Assembly: GCA_900545665.1 (NCBI GenBank)
Contig: UQZU01000002.1
Coordinates: 1-64,000 of the forward strand
Direction: 5' to 3'
DNA from: an uncultured Collinsella sp.
GTDB taxonomy: Bacteria; Actinomycetota; Coriobacteriia; Coriobacteriales; Coriobacteriaceae
DNA length: 64,000 nt
The position numbers and the translations under genes were made by a program. This document shows positions 8,095 to 15,113 of this stretch, piece by piece. The stretch's first letter is position 1. Each line of letters begins with the position of its first letter. The notes below the pieces were generated by a model. It was given only the letters and a program-made list of their open reading frames with translations. It had not been told where the DNA came from and did not search any database.

Positions 8095-9126
8095 GTGGCA
8101 AGGCGCCCGTCCAACGATATTAGTTCGCGTCCGGTTTCCATGGCCGACGTTGCCCGCGCTGCCGGTGTTTCGCAGCAGACGGTTTCGCGCGTTGCCAACG
8201 GATTGCCCAACGTGAACGAGCAGACGCGTAAGCGCGTGCAGGCGGCCATGCAGGAGCTCGGTTTCCGTCCGAGCTATGCCGGTCGCTCGCTGCGCGACGG
8301 CCGTTACCATTCGGTCGGCCTGTGCGTCAACGATGTCACCAAGTTTGGCAACCTCTCAATGATCGACGGCATCGCCAGTGCTGCTCGCGAGCATAATTGC
8401 GCTATCACGCTGGTCGAGATGTCCAAGACCGAGGAGTTTTCGCTTGCCGAGGCCACGCGTCGTATGGCCGCATTGCCGGTGGACGGCATCATCATCGGCA
8501 TGAGTCGTATGGCGCCCGATTTTGAGACGTTTGATCCACTGCCGGGCATTGGCACGGTCATCGTTACCATGTACGCGCACCCGCGGGTGACCACGGTCGA
8601 TTCCGACCATTACGGCTGCTCTCTATTGCTTATGGATCACCTGTTTGAGCTAGGGCACGAGCAGATTCGCTATATTGGCGGCCCGTCATTCTCGGTCGAC
8701 GAGCAATTTCGTCGCGCCGGTTGGCAGGATGCACTCGAGCGTAAACACATCGAGCCGGCAGAGCCGCTCGAGGGCGACTGGTCTGCCAACAGCGGCTACG
8801 AGGCCGGCAGGTACCTGGCCGAGCACGATCGCACCATGACGGCGATTTACGCGGCAAACGACCAGATGGCAAATGGCGCGATTGCAGCGCTGCGCGATAG
8901 CGGTCTGCGCGTGCCCGAGGACGTGAGCGTGGTGGGCGTCGACGATTCGCTCGATGATTTTGTGGCACACAACGAGCTCACGACCGTTCGATTCGATTTG
9001 CATCAGCGTGGACGCGAGGTGTTCGAGCACGCGGTTCCCAAGGCGGGGGCAACGGACAAAACCGTTGCCATTCGTATTCCCGGCCAGCTTATCGTTCGAC
9101 ATACCACGGCAGCTCCGCGCACATAG
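8095..9126 (+). CDS. LacI-family transcriptional regulator (GalR-like)
   Basis: A 343-aa LacI/GalR repressor. The N-terminal helix-turn-helix (SMADVARAAGVSQQTVSRVANG, about residues 15-36) and hinge are followed by a periplasmic-binding-protein-like sensor domain to the C-terminus. It starts with GTG at 8095 behind AAGGGTGAAGG. It is divergent from galKT and shares three identical operator sites with it, so it is the probable galactose-responsive regulator. Effector identity is inference. Confidence 0.9.
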   Translation: MARRPSNDISSRPVSMADVARAAGVSQQTVSRVANGLPNVNEQTRKRVQAAMQELGFRPSYAGRSLRDGRYHSVGLCVNDVTKFGNLSMIDGIASAAREHNCAITLVEMSKTEEFSLAEATRRMAALPVDGIIIGMSRMAPDFETFDPLPGIGTVIVTMYAHPRVTTVDSDHYGCSLLLMDHLFELGHEQIRYIGGPSFSVDEQFRRAGWQDALERKHIEPAEPLEGDWSANSGYEAGRYLAEHDRTMTAIYAANDQMANGAIAALRDSGLRVPEDVSVVGVDDSLDDFVAHNELTTVRFDLHQRGREVFEHAVPKAGATDKTVAIRIPGQLIVRHTTAAPRT

Positions 9127-9255
9127 TTTTTGCAGGTCAATGGCGATTTATTCCGCCTCAATAACAATCGATAAGGATGCTGGCAGATAGCCGTGGCTAT
9201 GAAGACGAGTGCTATGATAGACGGGCTCTTTTGTCTATCTAGGAGGCTTTGCCTG

Positions 9256-10416
9256 ATGGAGATCACCAAGGATATCCGCTACATTGGCGTTAACGATCAC
9301 GACATTGACCTGTTCGAGGGCCAGTACGATGTGTCCGAGAACGGCATGGCATACAACAGCTACGTTATCTTGGGCGACAAGATCGCCGTCGCCGATTCGG
9401 TTGACGCTGACTTTGTCGACGAGTGGCTCGGCAACCTCGAGGCCGTGCTCGATGGTCGTACGCCCGACTACCTGGTCGTTCATCACATGGAGCCCGATCA
9501 CTCCGCCGGCATCGCTGCCTTTATGGAGCGCTATCCCCAGGCGCAGATCGTGGCCAGCATGGGTGCCTTCCGCATGATGGTCAACTACTTTGGCACCGAC
9601 TTCCCCGAGCGCAAGATGGTCGTCAAAGAGGGCGATGTGCTCGACCTGGGCGGCCACAGCCTGACCTTTGTCGGCGCCCCCAACGTTCACTGGCCTGAGG
9701 TGATCTTCTCCTACGAGTCCACCGACAAGGTGCTCTTTAGTGCCGACGGCTTTGGCAAGTTTGGCGCCAACGACATCGAGGATCCCGAGGGCTGGGCTTG
9801 CGAGGCTCGCCGCTACTACTTTGGCATCGTCGGTAAGTTCGGCAAGTTCGTGCAGGCCGTCCTCAAGAAGGCCGCCGACCTGGACATCCAGATTATCTGC
9901 CCGCTCCACGGCCCCGTGCTGACTGAGAACCTGGGCTACTACCTCGACACCTATAACACCTGGTCGAGCTATCAACCCGAGGACGAGGGTATCACGATTG
10001 CCTATGCGAGCGTGTACGGGCATCTGAAGGCTGCCGTCGAGGAGCTCGCATCTGCGCTTGAGGCTCGCGGCCAGAAGGTCTCCGTCTTTGACCTGGCTCG
10101 TGACGACATGGCCGAGGCCGTTGAGGATGCGTTCCGCTACGACCGTCTGGTGCTCGCCTCCATCACCTATCAGGGTGAGATCTTCCCGTTCATGAGCACC
10201 TTTATCCATACGCTTGCCGAGCACGCCTATCAGAACCGTACGGTGGCACTCGTCGAGGCCGGCTCCTGGGCGCCCACCGCTGCCAAGGTTATGGCCAAGG
10301 AGCTCGAGGGCATGAAGGACATCACCCTGGCGCAGAACAAGGTGACCGTGCTGGGCTCGCTCAACGACGCCTCGCGCGCTCAGATCGAGGTCCTCGCCGA
10401 CGAGCTTTCCAAGTAG
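9256..10416 (+). CDS. fprA: A-type flavoprotein (flavodiiron protein) FprA
   Basis: A 387-aa two-domain protein. The N-terminal metallo-beta-lactamase fold has the diiron ligand motif H-x-E-x-D-H (within HHMEPDHSAG, near residue 80), and the C-terminal flavodoxin domain begins near ITIAYASVYGH (about residue 250). Family members reduce O2 to water or NO to N2O in anaerobes, taking electrons from a rubredoxin or an F420-type donor. No partner gene is adjacent. The ATG at 9256 is chosen because CTAGGAGG lies directly upstream; the in-frame ATG at 9193 lacks such a site. Likely an oxygen-detoxification enzyme. Confidence 0.93.
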   Translation: MEITKDIRYIGVNDHDIDLFEGQYDVSENGMAYNSYVILGDKIAVADSVDADFVDEWLGNLEAVLDGRTPDYLVVHHMEPDHSAGIAAFMERYPQAQIVASMGAFRMMVNYFGTDFPERKMVVKEGDVLDLGGHSLTFVGAPNVHWPEVIFSYESTDKVLFSADGFGKFGANDIEDPEGWACEARRYYFGIVGKFGKFVQAVLKKAADLDIQIICPLHGPVLTENLGYYLDTYNTWSSYQPEDEGITIAYASVYGHLKAAVEELASALEARGQKVSVFDLARDDMAEAVEDAFRYDRLVLASITYQGEIFPFMSTFIHTLAEHAYQNRTVALVEAGSWAPTAAKVMAKELEGMKDITLAQNKVTVLGSLNDASRAQIEVLADELSK

Positions 10417-10448
10417 CGACACGTTTACTTTTGACGCTCAACCACCAC

Positions 10449-10488
10449 AACCACCACAAAGGGGACAGGCACCTTTGTGGTGGTTTTT
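10449..10488. terminator. Bidirectional hairpin with GGGGACAGGCACC loop
   Basis: A perfect 12-bp stem (AACCACCACAAA with TTTGTGGTGGTT) with a T-tail on the plus strand lies between convergent fprA and the DeoR gene. The loop carries the GGGACAG core seen in the other repeat families of this window. Confidence 0.75.
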
Positions 10489-10490
10489 GT

Positions 10491-11294
10491 TTAAGCGCCG
10501 GCGATGATGAGGGCTGGACGTGCGCTGTCGGTGGCCTCGGCGATTGAGGTGGCGACGGCATGATCGGGGTCACGGTCCATCACGATGGTGTCGACATCAG
10601 TCAGTTCGGCAAAGCGGTACATGCCGCGTCCGTTAACCTTGCTAGCGTCCATGAGGGCGACGCTTTGATGGGCTCCGGCGATCATAGCTGTTTTGGTCTC
10701 GGCCATCTGGGGAAAGTCGGTCGTAAAGCCGCAGCCGGGAACAAAAGCGCCGGGGCACATGACGGCAAGATCGGCGTGGACCATTTGGAGAGCCTGCATG
10801 GTAAGTGGGCCGTACAGATAGCGATGACCTTTGCGCAGTGCCCCGCCCAGCATGACGACATCGACCGAGGGCATGCTCTCGTCAATATAATCGGCGATGG
10901 TAATGTCGGCCGTGATAACGGTGATGCCGTCGTGCTGATCAAGGAGCCGGACGAACTCGAGCGCCGTGGTGCCCGAGTCGACGAGCAGCGTGTCGCCGTC
11001 ATTGACGAGCTCGATGGCGCTTTGCGCGATGGCCTGCTTGGCGGCGACGTTGACATTGATGCGGCGATCCTGCGTGGAGACGGTCAGGCGCTTGTGAAGC
11101 GAAACGGCACCACCATGTGTGCGGCGCAGCTTGCCTGCTTCGGCGAGCGCGTCCAGGTCGGCGCGGGCGGTGACGGAGGACACGCCAAAGGTCTGGGCGA
11201 TTTCTGCTACCTGCACCGAGGCGTTGTGCTCGAGCATTTCCATGATGGCGGCGCGGCGTTCGTCGGCAAAAGCACGGTTGGTAGCTTGGGTCAT
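10491..11294 (-). CDS. DeoR-family transcriptional regulator (LacR-like)
   Basis: A 267-aa repressor with an N-terminal winged helix (about residues 8-60, ADERRAAIMEMLEHNASVQV onward) and a C-terminal sensor domain of the phosphosugar-binding DeoRC type, with DSGTTALEF and the VDSG/GG motifs usual in the family. It is divergent from the aldolase gene, and the lac operon lies 6 kb away, so it plausibly controls the tagatose-6-phosphate pathway with a phosphosugar as inducer. The ATG at 11294 is preceded by GGAG; an upstream in-frame ATG at 11351 is possible. Confidence 0.85.
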   Translation of the reverse strand: MTQATNRAFADERRAAIMEMLEHNASVQVAEIAQTFGVSSVTARADLDALAEAGKLRRTHGGAVSLHKRLTVSTQDRRINVNVAAKQAIAQSAIELVNDGDTLLVDSGTTALEFVRLLDQHDGITVITADITIADYIDESMPSVDVVMLGGALRKGHRYLYGPLTMQALQMVHADLAVMCPGAFVPGCGFTTDFPQMAETKTAMIAGAHQSVALMDASKVNGRGMYRFAELTDVDTIVMDRDPDHAVATSIAEATDSARPALIIAGA

Positions 11295-11627
11295 GTCTGC
11301 TCCATTCTCGGCTAAATTTGCAGGAATTGTGTTGACTCTATTTTCGTTCATTTTCTTTTTGAGTAAGAAAACACCTTTCGATTACTTATCTTTTCTATAA
11401 AAGAAAGACGCTCAACGCCCAAAATTCAATATCGAACACGCCCACTCGGCTCCAATTCCTTCCGTTTACTTTTCAAAAACGACGGTATTGACCTGCATGG
11501 GCTCAATATCTCGCACGTGCAAAGACGCTGAATTTCATACAATGAGCGCAGTAAAACGCAAGGAAAACGCCTTGTGAACAACTACGCCCGATGTCCAGAT
11601 GCGGGCGAGGGAGAGGAGCAAACGCTC
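11295..11627. promoter_or_regulatory. Divergent promoter region, DeoR regulator / aldolase
   Basis: A 333-bp AT-rich stretch with imperfect inverted repeats around 11360-11410 (CTTTTTGAGTAAG and TTACTTATCTTTTC related). It is the obvious place for promoters and operators of both genes. I see no exact copy of the GTTC/GAAC repeats found upstream of lacA. No coding potential was recognised. Confidence 0.45.
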
Positions 11628-12485
11628 ATGGCACTTGTTACCACCGAAAAGATGCTCAAGGACGCTCAGGCCGGCCACTACGCCGTCGGCGCGTTCAACG
11701 TTGAGAACCTCGAGTTTGTTATGGCCGTTCTGGCTGCTGCCGAGGAGACCAAGTCCCCCGTCATCATGCAGACCACCCCGGGCACCATCAAGACCGCTGG
11801 TCTGGACTACTTCTACGGCATGGTCAAGGCTGCCGCCGAGCGCGCTTCCGTGCCCGTCGCTCTGCACCTCGATCACGGCGATGGCTATGACCGCTGCATG
11901 CAGGCTTTCCGCACTGGCTACACCTCTGTCATGATTGACGGTTCGCACGAGTCTTTCGAGGACAACATCGCTCTGACCAAGTCCGTCGCCGACGCTGGCC
12001 GCGCCATGGGCGTGCCCGTCGAGGCTGAGCTCGGTAAGGTTGGCGGCAAGGAGGACGACGGTCCCGCGGTTGAGGGCGAGAGCCCCTACACCGATCCGGC
12101 CGAGGCCAAGGAGTTCGTCGAGCGTACCGGCTGCACCTCCCTCGCAATTGGCGTTGGCACCAGCCACGGTGTGTACACGAGCGATCCGCACATCGAGCAG
12201 TCCGTGGTCAAGGCCATCCGCGACGCCGTCGACGTGCCGCTGGTCCTGCACGGCACCTCCGGTGTGCCCGATGAGCAGGTTGCCGAGGCTGTGAAGAACG
12301 GCATCTGCAAGGTTAACTACGCCACCGAGCTGCGTCAGGCCTACACCAAGGGCTTCATGGCCTACATGGCCGAGAACCCCGCCTGCTTCGATCCCAAGAA
12401 GCCGGCCAAGGAGGGCATGCGTGAGATCACCGAGCTGGTTAAGATCCGCATGACCAACCTCAACTCTGTGGGCAAAGCAGAGTAA
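11628..12485 (+). CDS. Class II tagatose/fructose-bisphosphate aldolase (GatY/KbaY type)
   Basis: A 285-aa zinc-dependent class II aldolase. Zn-binding and catalytic motifs are visible: HLDHGDGYD near residue 82, EAELGKVGG(K)ED near 135, GVGTSHG near 180 and HGTSGVPDE near 210. It cleaves tagatose-1,6-bisphosphate or fructose-1,6-bisphosphate to DHAP and glyceraldehyde-3-phosphate. With LacAB and LacC encoded nearby and no class I LacD seen, it most likely finishes the tagatose-6-phosphate route; a general glycolytic role is possible. The ATG at 11628 follows GAGAGGAG. Confidence 0.88.
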   Translation: MALVTTEKMLKDAQAGHYAVGAFNVENLEFVMAVLAAAEETKSPVIMQTTPGTIKTAGLDYFYGMVKAAAERASVPVALHLDHGDGYDRCMQAFRTGYTSVMIDGSHESFEDNIALTKSVADAGRAMGVPVEAELGKVGGKEDDGPAVEGESPYTDPAEAKEFVERTGCTSLAIGVGTSHGVYTSDPHIEQSVVKAIRDAVDVPLVLHGTSGVPDEQVAEAVKNGICKVNYATELRQAYTKGFMAYMAENPACFDPKKPAKEGMREITELVKIRMTNLNSVGKAE

Positions 12486-12518
12486 CAGCAAGGGTACTCC
12501 GACTCGCTATATATCCCG

Positions 12519-12643
12519 GGGAGGGACGAGGGCTTAGTTCCCCAATCGTCCTCGGGCATGCAAAAAGCCTCGCTGCGCACTTCGTGCGGCGAGGCTTTTT
12601 GCCCCCTGCGGAAAGATTGGGGAACTAAGCCCTCGTCCCTCCC
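12519..12643 (+). repeat. Long 3'-end hairpin, family copy A
   Basis: Perfect 29-bp arms (12519-12547 and 12615-12643) enclose GTCCTCGGGCATG (12548-12560), an inner stem with GCGCAC-TTC-GTGCG tip, and CCCCTGCGGAAA. It begins 34 nt after the aldolase stop and points the same way as that gene. Related copies are B 29311, C 41381, D 42416, E 46831 and F 61612. Confidence 0.9.
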
Positions 12644-12725
12644 AGGTTGACCTACTCGAGGTCGTCGCCCTTGTGGCGTTGGGGCTGAAGAGATGGTGCG
12701 CGAGGGGCGCTTTGTTGATGAGGGG

Positions 12726-12935
12726 TTAGTATGCCCGGGCTTGGTTGGGGAATGACTTGTTTAGGGATGCTTGGAGTTTTTCGAAGGATGTCTGCAGGTT
12801 GAGGTGTTGGTCTGCAGAGCGTTTGGCTTTTGTGGTGGGGGAGTCGAGGAGGCCGTTTCTCTGTGTCGGGGGGAAGGAGAAAAGGTTTGCATGATTTAGG
12901 GATGGCTGCTGTGCTGCGTCATTGGAAGAATGCAT
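12726..12935 (-). CDS. Possible small protein or gene remnant
   Basis: A 69-aa reading frame of unknown function. It begins with ATG at 12935 behind GAGGAGG, which is the main argument for translation. The product is Asn/Gln/Ser-rich, with no membrane segment and no motif I know. The DNA just upstream on the same strand (about 12945-13090) reads as a plausible C-terminal tail ending DIEEAA before a stop, which may be the end of a decayed gene. The rest of 12644-13189 shows nothing else I can support. Confidence 0.25.
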   Translation of the reverse strand: MHSSNDAAQQPSLNHANLFSFPPTQRNGLLDSPTTKAKRSADQHLNLQTSFEKLQASLNKSFPNQARAY

Positions 12936-13189
12936 GCTTATGCGGCCTCCTCGATGTCCACCAAAAGGTTGCGCACGGGGTGTGCTGCTAGGTCCCGTGC
13001 GTTGGCAGTATTATGCCGCGGCTGTTGCAAAGAAGCGCTAAAGAAAGGCTTAATGAGGTTTGACGTTGCTATGAAACCGCAGGTCAAAGCTATCGAGTAA
13101 CACTCTTGAAAGGTTTTGAGCTTAAGGGCTTTCTAAGGTTTGTGGCGCGGATGTGGCTCGCCTGTGTGGGGCGTGTGGACGGCTCGTTC

Positions 13190-14179
13190 TTAGCGCTGCG
13201 GCTCTGCGGCCCGCACCCGCTCGATGACCTTTTCCATGGTGGCATCGATGCGGTCTTTCTTGAGCTCACATTCCCAGACGGTGATGGGCGTCCAGCCCAT
13301 TTGGGTAAGTGCATTGATGGCTGCTCGGTCGCGCTCGACGTTGCGGCGAAACTTTGCCTCCCAAAACTCAACGTTGCGCTTGGGCTGGCTGGGGTTGCAC
13401 TTGGGGCAGCGGTGCCAAAAGCAGCCGTTGACGAAGATGGCGATCTTGCGCCCGGGGAAGGCGATATCGGGTTTGCCGGGAACCTTCCATTCCAAACGAT
13501 AGCCCGTGAGGCCCGCGGCGCGCAGGCGCTGACGTACGAGCAGCTCGGGTTTGGTGTTCACACGCTTGTTGCCCTTCATGGACTTTTTTATAGCGGCGCG
13601 ACGGCGCACCAGTTCGCGCTCGTCGGCGGAGAGGTCCGAGGTATCGATGCCGTCGAGCAGACCAGGCTTGGGACGCTTCTTGCTGCGGCGCTTAGGTGCG
13701 CGCTTGGGCTTGGAAGCGGGCTCATCGGTCGTGGTGGCCTCGGCGTCGTTGACAGCGCTGTTGGTCTCAAGCCGATCTTCCTTCAACTCAATCAGCGCAT
13801 CGATAAGCCCTTTGTCGGCGGGCATCCACTCAACGGTGGCAAGCGAGGTGCGCGGAATCCAGCGGATATCGAGCTGGCGGTCGTGCTTCTGGGGTTCATC
13901 GGATTCATCGGCGAGTGAGCAGTAGTAGCACTCCATGGAGAGATGAAAATCGGGGTAGTCATACTCAACGGTATAGAAATCGCGCAGGTTGGTGACTTTT
14001 ACCTGCATCTCTTCCATGAGCTCGCGGCGCACGGCGTCTTCGGGCGTCTCGCCGCGCATGAGCTTGCCGCCTGGGAACTCCCAAAGTCCCTGCATGTCGC
14101 CATAGCCGCGCTGCACGGCAAGCAGCTCATCGGATCCTTCCTTGCGAATGATCCCAGCGGCAACATGAACAGTCTTCAA
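13190..14179 (-). CDS. Nudix (MutT-like) hydrolase fused to a Vsr-type endonuclease
   Basis: A 329-aa fusion. Residues about 1-130 form a MutT-like Nudix domain with a complete Nudix box (GGKLMRGETPEDAVRRELME, then EMQV). A basic linker rich in Lys/Arg (about 155-185) leads to a very-short-patch-repair endonuclease-like domain (about 200-329) with NTKPELLVRQRLRAAGL, PGKPDIAFPGRKIAIFVNG, CFWHRC and the C-terminal VWECEL. Nudix enzymes of this type clean oxidised nucleotides, and Vsr nicks T:G mismatches left by 5-methylcytosine deamination. Start: a TTG at 14179 with GAGGGAGGA upstream; the open frame further upstream is antisense to the ABC ATPase. No cytosine methylase lies nearby. Confidence 0.85.
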   Translation of the reverse strand: MKTVHVAAGIIRKEGSDELLAVQRGYGDMQGLWEFPGGKLMRGETPEDAVRRELMEEMQVKVTNLRDFYTVEYDYPDFHLSMECYYCSLADESDEPQKHDRQLDIRWIPRTSLATVEWMPADKGLIDALIELKEDRLETNSAVNDAEATTTDEPASKPKRAPKRRSKKRPKPGLLDGIDTSDLSADERELVRRRAAIKKSMKGNKRVNTKPELLVRQRLRAAGLTGYRLEWKVPGKPDIAFPGRKIAIFVNGCFWHRCPKCNPSQPKRNVEFWEAKFRRNVERDRAAINALTQMGWTPITVWECELKKDRIDATMEKVIERVRAAEPQR

Positions 14180-14327
14180 CAGGAGTCCTCCCTCAACATC
14201 AACACATAACAGGGTGGCTACCCGTACCTTACACAACGGTAAGGCAAGCGTAAGCCATATCGATGGTAGCCGACTCGTCTTCTTGCGACTATAGATGCCG
14301 TAGACTAATTGCAAGAAAGGACTCGGT

Positions 14328-15113
14328 ATGCAAACCACGCACATGGCGACCCCGGTACTGGAGGTCGCGCATCTCGAAAAGGTATATGGGGCGCTGGGCA
14401 ACGTGACCCGCGCGCTCAACGACGTCAGCTTTACCGTCAACCGCGGTGAATTCGTTGGCATCATGGGCGCTTCGGGCTCGGGCAAGTCGACGTTGCTCAA
14501 CTGCGTGTCGACCATCGATAGCGCCACGAGCGGCACCATCCGCATCAACGGGCAGGACGTTACGCGCATGAAGCAGGCCAAACTCTCGCAGTTCCGCCGC
14601 GAGGAGCTCGGCTTTATCTTCCAGGACTCCAACCTGCTCGATACGCTCACGGCACGCGAGAACATTGCCCTGCCGCTCACCATCGCCCGCACTAACTCGG
14701 CAGAGATCTCGACTCGCGTGCAGGATGTTGCAGCGCGCCTGTCCATCAGTCAGGTGCTCGACAAGTATCCCTACCAGATGTCCGGCGGTCAGCAGCAGCG
14801 CGTTGCCGCGGCTCGCGCGCTCGTCACCGACCCCACTATGATTATGGCCGACGAGCCCACCGGCGCCCTCGATTCCAAGAGCGCTCGCCTGCTGCTCGAG
14901 AGCCTGGAGGCCCTCAATCGCCGCCTGCGCGCCACCGTGCTCATGGTCACGCATGACAGCTTTGCTGCCAGCTACACGAGCCGTGTGTTGTTTATCCGCG
15001 ACGGCAAGATCTTCACCGAGCTGCGCCGCGGCGACACCGACCGCCGAGAGTTCTTCGACCGCATTATGGAGGTCGTTGCCATGATGGGCGGTGAGGGCTC
15101 CGATGCTCTGTAA
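14328..15113 (+). CDS. ABC transporter ATPase, BceA-like
   Basis: A 261-aa ATP-binding subunit of the MacB/BceA (lipoprotein and peptide-antibiotic) type. Walker A is GASGSGKST (about residue 48), the signature is MSGGQQQRVAAARAL (about 150) and Walker B is [12 protein letters not shown]. The next gene, overlapping by 11 nt, encodes its permease. The pair resembles BceAB/VraFG-type transporters that sense or remove cell-envelope antibiotics. Such systems usually sit beside a two-component system, but none is adjacent here; the nearest is at 48 kb. Confidence 0.9.
   Translation: MQTTHMATPVLEVAHLEKVYGALGNVTRALNDVSFTVNRGEFVGIMGASGSGKSTLLNCVSTIDSATSGTIRINGQDVTRMKQAKLSQFRREELGFIFQDSNLLDTLTARENIALPLTIARTNSAEISTRVQDVAARLSISQVLDKYPYQMSGGQQQRVAAARALVTDPTMIMADEPTGALDSKSARLLLESLEALNRRLRATVLMVTHDSFAASYTSRVLFIRDGKIFTELRRGDTDRREFFDRIMEVVAMMGGEGSDAL

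Noticed and set aside
12945..13090. Antitoxin-like C-terminus ending DIEEAA before a stop
   Set aside because: Only a short plausible tail could be read and no start or fold is evident; it is mentioned in the small-protein entry but not called as a gene.
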